Source: Bacillota bacterium | GTDB taxonomy: Bacteria; Bacillota; Clostridia; Oscillospirales; Acutalibacteraceae | Assembly: GCA_030705695.1 (NCBI GenBank) | Contig: JAUZPX010000048.1 | Coordinates: 1-13,402 of the forward strand | Length of the DNA: 13,402 nucleotides | Direction of reading: 5' to 3' | In this document: positions 5,695-12,513 of the stretch, in pieces | How positions within the stretch are numbered: the first letter of the stretch is position 1 | Layout: the number at the start of each line of letters is the position of its first letter | Position numbers and translations under genes: made by a program | The notes under the pieces: generated by a model | The model's input: only the letters and a program-made list of their open reading frames with translations | The model's database searches: none | What the model was told of the DNA's origin: nothing

Positions 5695-7356
5695 TCAAGC
5701 AATTTTCGCAAGCCACTTTTGAATTATTGTCGCATCCTTTAAATTAACGACACCATCGTTGTTTGAGTCAGCGTTAATTAGTCCAAATGATGATAAAGAC
5801 ACCATTTCTACTAGATACTTCTGAATTATTGTTGCATCCTTAATATTAACATTACCATCAAGGTTAGCGTCGCCTGATAGCTTTTGAAAGCTGTTTTGCG
5901 GGAAGAAAGTATAAGAGCCATGTGTATCCCAGCCATCCGTCTTAGTTCTGGTAGGTATCAATTCGATTCCAGGTACATAGCTTATATCTGGTATATAGTT
6001 TTTGCTGCAATCAAGATAAATTAATTTTGAATTTTTACTTACGTCCAGTCCTAACAATAGGTTACTAGTACATTCAAGGTAATCCAAAGCTACATTATTG
6101 CCCACATTAAGCTCTGCTAACTGATTATTATTACAATTAAGTACTGTCAAAGCGATATTTTTACTAACATCCAATTCTTTCAATTGGTTTTCACCACAAC
6201 GAAGCTCAGTCAAAACGGCATTTTTTCTTACATCCAGCTCTGTCAATTGGTTTAAAATACACCAAAGGACAGTCAAAGTGTTGTTTTTACTAACATCCAA
6301 TTCTTTCAATTGGTTTTCACAACAATCAAGCTCAGTCAAAACAACGTTTTTGCTTACATCCAGTTCTGTCAATTGGTTACCATTACAATTAAGTTCAGCC
6401 AAAAAAACGTTATTACTCACGTCCAGCACTGTTAGTGGGTTGTCATAACAATTAAGATCAGTCAAAGCAACGTTATTACTCACATCCAGTTTTGTCAAAT
6501 GGTTGCCATAACATTTAAGGTTAGTCAATGTAACGCTATTGTTTATATCCAGTTCTGTCAATTGGTTGTAATTACAATCAAGGTCAGTTAATACTGTATT
6601 TTGGCTTAAATCTAGTTTAGACAATTGGTTTTTATAACAATAAAGTTTAGTTAACGAGGTGTTTTGGCTCAAATCCAGTTTTGACAATTGGTTATTATTA
6701 CAATCAAGGTCAGTTAATGCGGCATTTTGGCTTAAATCCAGTTTCGACAATTGGTTTTTATAACAACCAAGGTTAGTTAATGCAGTATTTTGACTCAAAT
6801 CCAATTTCGACAATTTGTTGTAACCACAATCGAGGTAAGTTAACGCAGTATTTTTGCTTAAATCCAGTTCTATTAATTTGTTAATACTACAATCAAAATA
6901 AGTTAAATTGATATTTTTGCTCACATCCAGATTCGTCAAATTGCAGCTACTGCAATAAAGAATTTTTAAAGCGGTGTTTTGGCTAACATCCAGATTGGTC
7001 AATTCGTTGCCAATGCAATTAAGAGAAGCTAATGCAGTGTTTCGGCTAACATTAAGTTCCCCCAATAAATTGCCTCCACAGCTAAGCGTTGTCAAAGAGG
7101 TGAAGTATTCAATACCGTTTAAACTACTAATGCATTGTCTATGAACATCGAGACTCGTAATACCTGCAACATCTATATCATAAATTGGTGCAGGTGAAGT
7201 TTTGCCTATTGCTTTGTAAACTGCTGAAAGAAAATATGGGTCAGTAAATTTAGAAGTGATGTCAGTTGCGGCAGCAAAAACGCTTATGCTGGAAAGTGGA
7301 ATCATGGTAATAAGCAACATTATGCTTATTACCAGAGATAAAACCGATTTTTTCAT
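5695..7356 (-). CDS. Secreted cysteine-ladder leucine-rich-repeat protein with C-terminal dockerin
   Basis: The protein has 553 residues from ATG 7356. A longer in-frame start at 7413 would put hydrophilic residues before the signal peptide, and AAGGG at 7369-7373 supports 7356. Residues 1-28 are a signal peptide (ISVFAA). Residues 88-444 are 17 consecutive 21-residue LRRs of form LTxLxCxxNxLxxLDxSxNxx, without a single length change, followed by a partial eighteenth (LIYLDCSKN). Each repeat has Cys at position 6, giving a stack of 18 cysteines along the solenoid. Residues about 489-552 are a dockerin (DANLDGNVNIKD, DSNNDGVVNLKD). LRR solenoids usually mediate protein or glycan contacts, so an adhesion or substrate-targeting role on a dockerin scaffold is likely; no catalytic domain is seen. 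It has its own promoter and terminator. Confidence 0.9.
   Translation of the reverse strand: MKKSVLSLVISIMLLITMIPLSSISVFAAATDITSKFTDPYFLSAVYKAIGKTSPAPIYDIDVAGITSLDVHRQCISSLNGIEYFTSLTTLSCGGNLLGELNVSRNTALASLNCIGNELTNLDVSQNTALKILYCSSCNLTNLDVSKNINLTYFDCSINKLIELDLSKNTALTYLDCGYNKLSKLDLSQNTALTNLGCYKNQLSKLDLSQNAALTDLDCNNNQLSKLDLSQNTSLTKLYCYKNQLSKLDLSQNTVLTDLDCNYNQLTELDINNSVTLTNLKCYGNHLTKLDVSNNVALTDLNCYDNPLTVLDVSNNVFLAELNCNGNQLTELDVSKNVVLTELDCCENQLKELDVSKNNTLTVLWCILNQLTELDVRKNAVLTELRCGENQLKELDVSKNIALTVLNCNNNQLAELNVGNNVALDYLECTSNLLLGLDVSKNSKLIYLDCSKNYIPDISYVPGIELIPTRTKTDGWDTHGSYTFFPQNSFQKLSGDANLDGNVNIKDATIIQKYLVEMVSLSSFGLINADSNNDGVVNLKDATIIQKWLAKIA
6025..7095 (-). repeat. Seventeen 63-base tandem coding repeats (LRR array)
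   Basis: Seventeen in-frame 63-base units encode the 21-residue LRRs. The units around 6540-6850 (KLDLSQNTALTxLxC type) and 6050-6510 (ELDVSKNxxLTxL type) form two subgroups that are more alike within than between groups, suggesting expansion by unequal crossing-over of neighbouring units. Confidence 0.8.
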
Positions 7357-7458
7357 AATATACCAGCACCCTTCATTAAAGTCTTTTTTATTTCCATTCG
7401 TGAATTGCCACATTAATGATTGCTTTTTAGTTTATATTTGTACTTATAAATATGTTAT

Positions 7459-7488
7459 ATTATAATTCAATTTATCTTCATGTGTCAA
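7459..7488 (-). promoter_or_regulatory. Promoter of the LRR-dockerin gene
   Basis: Minus strand TTGACA (7483-7488), 18-base spacer, TATAAT (7459-7464): both boxes are perfect consensus. The leader is about 95 bases. Confidence 0.75.
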
Positions 7489-7530
7489 ATACCCACTAAA
7501 AAAACGGCGCAATAAAACATAATTTAAACA

Positions 7531-7571
7531 AAAAACCCATCGAGAAACAGATTGTTTCCCGATGGGTTTTT
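7531..7571 (-). terminator. Terminator of the tRNA-Asp/tRNA-Thr unit
   Basis: The stem AAAAACCCATCG (7531-7542) / CGATGGGTTTTT (7560-7571) is extended by an inner GAAAC/GTTTC. On the minus strand it ends in a T6 run directly after the CCA end of tRNA-Thr. It has T-runs on both sides and could act in both directions. Confidence 0.85.
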
Positions 7572-7646
7572 GGAGCTGCTAACGCGATTCGAACGCGTGA
7601 CCTCGTCCTTACCAAGGACGTGCTCTGCCAACTGAGCCATAGCAGC
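7571..7646 (-). tRNA. tRNA-Thr (anticodon GGT)
   Basis: A 76-base cloverleaf with CCA encoded. Acceptor GCTGCTA/TAGCAGC is a perfect 7-base stem with discriminator T. The anticodon stem CGTCC/GGACG encloses loop TTGGTAA, anticodon GGT (plus-strand 7611-7613). The T arm GCGTTCGAATCGC is standard. Confidence 0.95.
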
Positions 7647-7674
7647 ATATTTAGTTTTGAAATTTATCTATAAC

Positions 7675-7694
7675 GGTGCGCCATTAGACGCACC
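7675..7694 (-). other. Small hairpin between the two tRNAs
   Basis: GGTGCG (7675-7680) pairs with CGCACC (7689-7694) across an 8-base loop in the 60-base spacer between tRNA-Asp and tRNA-Thr. It has no U-run. It may serve as a processing signal for the shared transcript. Confidence 0.3.
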
Positions 7695-7706
7695 TTACAG
7701 ACTTTT

Positions 7707-7783
7707 TGGCGACCCGGAACGGGCTCGAACCGTCGACCTCTAGCGTGACAGGCTAGCGTTCTAACCAACTGAACTACCGGGCC
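7707..7783 (-). tRNA. tRNA-Asp (anticodon GTC)
   Basis: A 77-base cloverleaf with CCA encoded. Acceptor GGCCCGG/CCGGGTC has one G-U pair and discriminator G. The anticodon region GCCTGTCACGC carries GTC. The T loop GTTCGAGCC is standard. It is first in the tRNA unit, about 30 bases from the promoter. Confidence 0.95.
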
Positions 7784-7812
7784 GTTTTTCGGTCGAAATT
7801 TGACCGAATTAT

Positions 7813-7841
7813 AGTATAATATATTAAGTCTTATCTGTCAA
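7813..7841 (-). promoter_or_regulatory. Promoter of the tRNA-Asp/tRNA-Thr unit
   Basis: Minus strand TTGACA (7836-7841), 17-base spacer, TATACT (7813-7818), about 30 bases before the tRNA-Asp 5' end. It is near-perfect, as expected for a stable RNA unit. Confidence 0.8.
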
Positions 7842-7909
7842 TCATCTTTTTATGCCCGTTTTTTTATCTAAATTCTAAATAATTTATCTGTCTTTTTACA
7901 CTTACAAAT

Positions 7910-7943
7910 AACGTACGGGCAAATATTTTTATGCCCGTACGTT
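7910..7943 (-). terminator. Hairpin terminator after glutamate decarboxylase
   Basis: A perfect 11-base stem (AACGTACGGGC at 7910-7920, GCCCGTACGTT at 7933-7943) lies 21 bases past the gad stop codon. The T-run is better on the plus strand (TTTTATTTTTATT) than on the minus strand (TTATTTG), so its efficiency for gad is uncertain. Confidence 0.6.
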
Positions 7944-7963
7944 TTATTTTTATTAAATTATAA

Positions 7964-9364
7964 TTAATGCGTAAACCCTTGCGCTGATGTTCTTCCTTTG
8001 CCTGCTGACTCTGCTTTTGTGTTCTCCTCGAGATACTCAATTGCATTTTTCATATCCTGCATTAATGATTCAGCCAATGCATGTGAAAAGTCTGCTCGAA
8101 TTACAAGCCGCTGAATCAACACATCATTCAGGTTTTGAGGGAGCGTATATGCAGGAATTTGCCATCCCTTCATTGCAATACGGTCGGCAAGTTCATATAA
8201 TGTCCACTTGTGTTTCTCGGGGTGTTTCAGCTTATAACATACAATTGGGATTGTTTGAGCATCATTGTATATTTCAAAAATATCCATTTCTTTAAGCATA
8301 TCGGCGATTTCACGGGCAATTTGAAGTGTATGTCCTTGAACCGTCTGCATTCCCTGCATGCCGTAACGTAAAAACACATAATACTGACCGATAATCTGGC
8401 TTCCCGACCTGGAAAAATTAATCGCCATTGTCGGTTCTTCACCGCCAAGATAATTTACATAGAAAATCAGTTTTTCAGGCAAATACTTCTTATCCTGCCA
8501 AAGGATCCAGCCAACGCCGGGGTATACAAGTCCATATTTATGACCAGATGTGTTTATTGAATGTACATTTTTTAATCGAAAATCCCATACTATTTCAGGA
8601 TTTACAAAAGGAACAAACAATCCGCCCGAAGCACCGTCAACATGTATTCCCACAGGAATCTTTGCAGTTTCATTGTAATTCTCAACAAAAGCATCGAGTT
8701 TTTCGATATCATCAAACTTTCCTGTGTATGTGTTACCCAGAATGCCTACAATACCAATTGTATAGTCGTCAACATAATCCATAACTGTATCTAAATTAAG
8801 GCTCATATGTTCCTTGTCCATTGGAACAGTACGTAATTCAATATCCCAATAAACGCAGAATTTTTCCCAACAAACTTGAAATCCCGAAGAAATTACAAGA
8901 TTGGGCTTTTTAGCATGGATATCAAGCCCGATTTTTTCGGCAGCATCCTGCCAGCGGAATTTCATTGCCATACCGCCAAGCATGCAAGCCTCAGAGGAGC
9001 CTACCGTAGAAGTCCCCAGCGATTGCCCTTCTTTTGCATTCCATAGATTACCTATTATGTTTACAAGCCGATTTTCAAGTTCGGTCATTTGAGGGTATTC
9101 AGTTTTGTCGATAGCGTTAATTGCCATAAATTCAGCCATAAGCTTTTCTGCTTCCGGCTCCATGTAGGTCTGGCAAAATGTCGCTAAATTCTGGCGTGCA
9201 TTACCTTCGTCGAGCATTTCATCTTTAATTAAACGATATGCTACCTCCGACGGTACTGGCATTTCGTTAAGCTTGTTTTTCGGCGAACAAGAATCCAGCT
9301 CAAAAATCGTAAGATTCGGAGTATTATTTTTATGCTCTTTCAGCGGATTATTGTAATGAAGCAT
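7964..9364 (-). CDS. gadB: Glutamate decarboxylase (PLP-dependent)
   Basis: Converts L-glutamate to GABA and CO2, consuming a proton in the cytoplasm; it usually supports acid tolerance or GABA production. ATG 9364 is chosen because GGGAGGG at 9372-9378 lies 7 bases upstream; an alternative in-frame start at 9400 precedes that site. The resulting 466 residues equal the length of E. coli GadB. The PLP-binding lysine in SGHKYGLVYPG falls at residue 276, the same number as in E. coli. HVDGASGGLFVPF carries the cofactor-contacting Asp, and GTSTVGSSEACMLGG is the conserved N-terminal cofactor/substrate region. The protein ends in GFTH, placing a His in the FxH position that in E. coli GadB (SFKHT) closes the active site at neutral pH. 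No glutamate/GABA antiporter (GadC) gene is adjacent. The divergent neighbour is a DUF998-like membrane protein. Confidence 0.95.
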   Translation of the reverse strand: MLHYNNPLKEHKNNTPNLTIFELDSCSPKNKLNEMPVPSEVAYRLIKDEMLDEGNARQNLATFCQTYMEPEAEKLMAEFMAINAIDKTEYPQMTELENRLVNIIGNLWNAKEGQSLGTSTVGSSEACMLGGMAMKFRWQDAAEKIGLDIHAKKPNLVISSGFQVCWEKFCVYWDIELRTVPMDKEHMSLNLDTVMDYVDDYTIGIVGILGNTYTGKFDDIEKLDAFVENYNETAKIPVGIHVDGASGGLFVPFVNPEIVWDFRLKNVHSINTSGHKYGLVYPGVGWILWQDKKYLPEKLIFYVNYLGGEEPTMAINFSRSGSQIIGQYYVFLRYGMQGMQTVQGHTLQIAREIADMLKEMDIFEIYNDAQTIPIVCYKLKHPEKHKWTLYELADRIAMKGWQIPAYTLPQNLNDVLIQRLVIRADFSHALAESLMQDMKNAIEYLEENTKAESAGKGRTSAQGFTH

Positions 9365-9401
9365 TCTTTTACCCTCCCAAATAATTAATTTGATTGCCAA
9401 T

Positions 9402-9407
9402 ATTATA
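9402..9407 (-). promoter_or_regulatory. Candidate -10 box of the gad promoter
   Basis: A perfect TATAAT lies on the minus strand 38 bases before the gad start codon. The position 17 bases upstream reads TGGATT, a poor -35, so an activator may be needed or the site may be fortuitous. Confidence 0.4.
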
Positions 9408-9525
9408 CTCCCGCGAATTAGAAAAATCCACCAAAATTTGTTGATGATAATCCACTCATACTAATATTTGCAGTACTTTTGGGCAAACTGTTTTATGATT
9501 TGTTTCCTAACAGAAGGAGATTCAC

Positions 9526-10188
9526 ATGAAATTACAAAAAATATTTTGCTCTTTCGGAATTATCAGTGTAATTGCATTTGCTTTACAAGAGATTTTCGGA
9601 ATTGTTTTATACAGAGGGTATAATGCTATTGCATATTATGAAAGTGTATTAATTGCAGGCGATGCGCCATATTATAATATACTTGAACCGTTTATATATG
9701 CATATCGAGGATGTTTTCTGATTTTTATTCTCACAATGTGCGTTATTTCATTTCGACAATGTCATCTTTGCGTAAGAATAGGTTATCTTCTTCTTCTCAT
9801 AATGGCGGTTTTATCTGCTGCGGGATTAAGTGCCTTTCCCCTTACCATTGAAAACTTCTGGAGCACCCAAAATTTAATTCATGTCCTTATTACAGTGGCA
9901 ATATTTTCAGATCCTATAGTTGCTATTTTTCTTTTGGCGATTGGTTACGGAAAACAAGGAAGCCAGCGATGGCTTGGAAGATTTTGCTTTGGTTTTGGAA
10001 TATTGTTTGTTGCCTTAAATATTTTGCATCTGGTTGGGATTCTTTATGCAATGTCGGTTTTAGGATTACTTCAACGCCTTATTATCTATTCATTTCAGTT
10101 GTTTACGTTTTTATTATCGTGGAAATACTTGTTTTACAAAAAGCGAAACAGAATTAATTACTATCGAAAACCTGCCAGAAGTTATTAG
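9526..10188 (+). CDS. DUF998-like integral membrane protein
   Basis: The protein has 220 residues. The start is fixed by AAGGAG at 9514-9519, 6 bases upstream. About six hydrophobic helices are visible: residues 7-29, 54-75, 82-104, 116-140, 150-173 and 180-203, ending in a basic cytoplasmic tail (YKKRNRINYYRK). The layout fits the DUF998 family: a short loop with Tyr residues and a GAP-type stretch after helix 1 (VLIAGDAPYYN), an FP motif after helix 3 (LSAFPLTIENFW) followed by IH at the start of helix 4, and a GLLQR motif before the last helix. The function of that family is not established. It is divergent from glutamate decarboxylase with 161 bases between starts, so shared regulation is possible but no common operator is evident. 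Confidence 0.7.
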   Translation: MKLQKIFCSFGIISVIAFALQEIFGIVLYRGYNAIAYYESVLIAGDAPYYNILEPFIYAYRGCFLIFILTMCVISFRQCHLCVRIGYLLLLIMAVLSAAGLSAFPLTIENFWSTQNLIHVLITVAIFSDPIVAIFLLAIGYGKQGSQRWLGRFCFGFGILFVALNILHLVGILYAMSVLGLLQRLIIYSFQLFTFLLSWKYLFYKKRNRINYYRKPARSY

Positions 10189-10201
10189 TATCAAGAAAAA
10201 A

Positions 10202-10239
10202 AATATGCCCCCGATTGAAAAATCAATCGGGGGCATATT
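10202..10239. terminator. Bidirectional terminator between the DUF998-like gene and the amylase
   Basis: A perfect 16-base stem (10202-10217 with 10224-10239, core ATGCCCCCGATTG) closes an AAAAAT loop between convergent genes. On the minus strand it is followed by a T-run, so it is the amylase terminator; on the plus strand it would end the membrane protein gene with a weaker tail. Confidence 0.9.
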
Positions 10240-10249
10240 GTAATTCAGA

Positions 10250-12103
10250 TTAATTTTTTATAATAATACTTGAGTATTTATCGAGTGTAACTGTGCTTCC
10301 GCTTAATGTTGTATTATTGTTAGTTTTAAATATAACGGTACCGCCCTGTACGGAAGTAAGCGATATTGTAACAGCTTGACTTGAGAAATTATGAATTACA
10401 GTATCTGTTACGCCGCCAGCTGAACGTGTATATGCCATTACATTGTTGTTATTTACATTCAGGGCAGTGTAGTTTCCGTTTAATAATGGCGGATTAGACT
10501 TTCTAATAGAAATTAGATTTTTATAATAGCTATACATAGAATTTGGATCACTAATCTGTTGTGATAACGGTGCGGTTTTACCGCTATTGGATGATGTACT
10601 TTCCCATGTAGTATCCAGACCGCTGTGGTTTGATGTCCATAAAAACGGCTCGCGAATGCGTTCATCAGGCTTCGGGCCATACATTCCAAGTTCTTCACCG
10701 TAGTAAATATATGGATTTCCTGTAAGCGTCATGTAAACGTTTGCCACCAGCTTTGCTTGATCCACATTTCCGTTTAACTGTGACATAATACGTGACATAT
10801 CGTGATTCGTACCGAACACGCCGTCAAGATAATTGCCCCCAGCTGCGGTTTCATCGTTTTTCTGAAGAATTTGCAAATAAGATGCCAGCGATACTGTACT
10901 TCCGCCGTTTTGTTCATAAGACGGCAACACCGCAGTTGCATTTTTATTGATTACCCCACTCATCAAAGCAGACTCAAATTCAAAGTTGAATTTAGAATCA
11001 AAAGGTTGTGAATAAGGTGTTGTATCGCTGGAATCCCAAGTTTCACCGACAATATAGACATTGGGGTTCACTGCCTCGCAAGCAAGACCGAATTCGTTCC
11101 ACCAATCCAAATTTGCTTGCAACGGATTTGAAATATTTTTATGTTCGTTTTGTCCGTAAACATGGAGCGCTGCATCAAGTCTAAAGCCATCGACTCCCAT
11201 TTTAAGCCATCCCGTAGCGGCACTAATAATATCGGTTCTTACATCCGGGTCTTCATAATTAAGGTCTGGCATACCTCCGCCGAACATTGCAAAATAATAT
11301 TTATTATTTCCGTAACCTTGCCATTCACTCGAACCCCAGGGGGATCTATCGTTTGAATTATACGTACCGTCGCCAGGTGTTGCCCACTCATAATAATTTT
11401 TATATTTTGCATCTCCTGATGCGGATTTTTTAAACCAAGGGTTTTGATTGCTGGTATGATTAACTACGAAATCCATTATAATTTTTATTCCGCGTTTATG
11501 TGCCTCATTTAAAAGATTTTGAAAATCTGCCATTGTGCCGAATTGCGAATTAACAGTTGTATAATCTGTTACATCATATCCGTGGTAGGATGGAGAAGGG
11601 TTTATCGGTGTTAGCCAAATACCGTCAATTCCCAGTGTTTTAAGGTAATCAAGCTTTGCGGTAATACCATTAAAATCGCCAATACCGTCACCGTTTGAAT
11701 CAGCAAATGAGCGTACGAAAATCTCATAGAAAACGCCCTCTTTGGCAGACATACCTGCTTTTACACGTTTTGTTGGGGAAGTTGGGAAACTGCTGATTAT
11801 TTTCGCCAGATATTCCTGAATAAGAGTAGCATCTTTAAGATCAACCGTACCGCTGCTGTTCACATCGGCAGCTTGCAGTCCCGCACTTGTTAAAGTTATG
11901 GCACTTGCCAGATAACGTTGAAGAGACGAGGCATCTTTTAAACTTACTACTCCGTCCTGATTAACATCGCCAAGCATAACGCTAGACGAAGTTAACTGTG
12001 TACCGTTAACGGCACCATTAGCAGAGACAGTCCCTGTTAAAAAGCAGGTTGTAATCAGTGCCATGCAAAGAACAATACTTAGAATTTTCTTGCTGTGTTT
12101 CAT
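10250..12103 (-). CDS. Secreted GH13 alpha-amylase with N-terminal dockerin
   Basis: The protein has 617 residues; AGGAGAG at 12111-12117 is 7 bases upstream of ATG 12103. Residues 1-28 are a signal peptide. Residues about 43-104 are a dockerin (DVNQDGVVSLKD, DVNSSGTVDLKD) placed ahead of the enzyme. A short Pro/Thr linker leads to the GH13 (beta/alpha)8 barrel, about 122-520, beginning GVFYEIFVRSFADSNGDG. The conserved regions are present: DFVVNH (D211, H216), GFRLDAALH with nucleophile D310, VGETWD with acid/base E354, and TNHD with transition-state stabiliser D435. Residues about 535-617 form the beta-sandwich domain C. It should hydrolyse alpha-1,4 bonds of starch or maltodextrins outside the cell. 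There is no separate starch-binding module, so substrate targeting would depend on the scaffold or partners. All catalytic residues are intact. It is a single-gene unit with its own promoter. Confidence 0.95.
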   Translation of the reverse strand: MKHSKKILSIVLCMALITTCFLTGTVSANGAVNGTQLTSSSVMLGDVNQDGVVSLKDASSLQRYLASAITLTSAGLQAADVNSSGTVDLKDATLIQEYLAKIISSFPTSPTKRVKAGMSAKEGVFYEIFVRSFADSNGDGIGDFNGITAKLDYLKTLGIDGIWLTPINPSPSYHGYDVTDYTTVNSQFGTMADFQNLLNEAHKRGIKIIMDFVVNHTSNQNPWFKKSASGDAKYKNYYEWATPGDGTYNSNDRSPWGSSEWQGYGNNKYYFAMFGGGMPDLNYEDPDVRTDIISAATGWLKMGVDGFRLDAALHVYGQNEHKNISNPLQANLDWWNEFGLACEAVNPNVYIVGETWDSSDTTPYSQPFDSKFNFEFESALMSGVINKNATAVLPSYEQNGGSTVSLASYLQILQKNDETAAGGNYLDGVFGTNHDMSRIMSQLNGNVDQAKLVANVYMTLTGNPYIYYGEELGMYGPKPDERIREPFLWTSNHSGLDTTWESTSSNSGKTAPLSQQISDPNSMYSYYKNLISIRKSNPPLLNGNYTALNVNNNNVMAYTRSAGGVTDTVIHNFSSQAVTISLTSVQGGTVIFKTNNNTTLSGSTVTLDKYSSIIIKN

Positions 12104-12166
12104 AATTTCACTCTCCTAATTTAAAAATCCAAAAACTTTATTTTTTCACGTTATTTTCCCACGAAA

Positions 12167-12195
12167 AGTATATAATACTTTTTTTAAAAATTCAA
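12167..12195 (-). promoter_or_regulatory. Promoter of the dockerin amylase
   Basis: Minus strand TTGAAT (12190-12195), 17-base spacer, TATACT (12167-12172), about 60 bases before the start codon. I do not see a clear catabolite-control (cre-type) site. Nothing else is evident between here and the terminator at 12322. Confidence 0.6.
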
Positions 12196-12321
12196 TGTTT
12201 GTATTTGAAATACCGCAATTAGAACAAATTTTACATGATGGTTTTGGCAAAAACGGCATAAATAAAGTTAATTTTTCCCTTATATCAAAATTTTTGATTA
12301 GTTTTTTATGCTTGAATAAAA

Positions 12322-12373
12322 AATAAAAACCACATAATAACGCCTAAAATGGCTTTATAATGTGGTTTTTATT
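12322..12373 (-). terminator. Terminator of tRNA-Pro
   Basis: A 14-base perfect stem (AATAAAAACCACAT at 12322-12335, ATGTGGTTTTTATT at 12360-12373) has a small GCC/GGC hairpin inside its loop. It begins one base after the tRNA-Pro CCA and on the minus strand ends in a U-rich tract. Confidence 0.8.
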
Positions 12374-12374
12374 A

Positions 12375-12451
12375 TGGTCGAGGCGACAGGACTTGAACCT
12401 GCGGCATCTTGGTCCCAAACCAAGCACTCTACCAAACTGAGCTACGCCTCG
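12375..12451 (-). tRNA. tRNA-Pro (anticodon TGG)
   Basis: A 77-base cloverleaf with CCA encoded. Acceptor CGAGGCG/CGCCTCG is perfect, with discriminator A. Anticodon stem CTTGG/CCAAG encloses loop TTTGGGA, anticodon TGG. The T arm contains GTTCAAGTC. C at position 1 is typical of bacterial tRNA-Pro. Confidence 0.95.
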
Positions 12452-12478
12452 CCAAACTGTTAACTATACAGCTTTGAT

Positions 12479-12508
12479 ATTATATACTATTCATCAGCAG
12501 ATTGTCAA
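12479..12508 (-). promoter_or_regulatory. Promoter of tRNA-Pro
   Basis: Minus strand TTGACA (12503-12508), 18-base spacer, TATAAT (12479-12484). The -35 box starts 5 bases after the stop codon of the upstream membrane protein gene, so the two units are packed tightly. Confidence 0.75.
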
Positions 12509-12513
12509 GGCTA

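Noticed and set aside
6025..7095. Regular 63-base repeats resembling a CRISPR or minisatellite array
   Set aside because: The repeats are in frame, have no constant spacer/repeat alternation, and translate into a clean LRR pattern inside a secreted protein.
7357..7413. ATG at 7413 as the start of the LRR-dockerin protein
   Set aside because: It would add 19 mostly polar residues before a normal signal peptide, and no ribosome binding site is seen there.
7571..7783. tRNA-Thr/tRNA-Asp as an integration site of a mobile element
   Set aside because: Both tRNAs are complete, have a normal promoter and terminator, and I see no integrase or repeated tRNA 3' end nearby.
7987..8784. Plus-strand open frames opposite gad
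   Set aside because: They are antisense shadows of a strongly conserved enzyme and have no ribosome binding sites or recognisable domains.
9365..9400. ATG at 9400 as the gad start
   Set aside because: GGGAGGG at 9372-9378 fits ATG 9364, which also gives the family's standard 466 residues and catalytic Lys276; a TATAAT at 9402-9407 would leave no room for a transcript starting before 9400.
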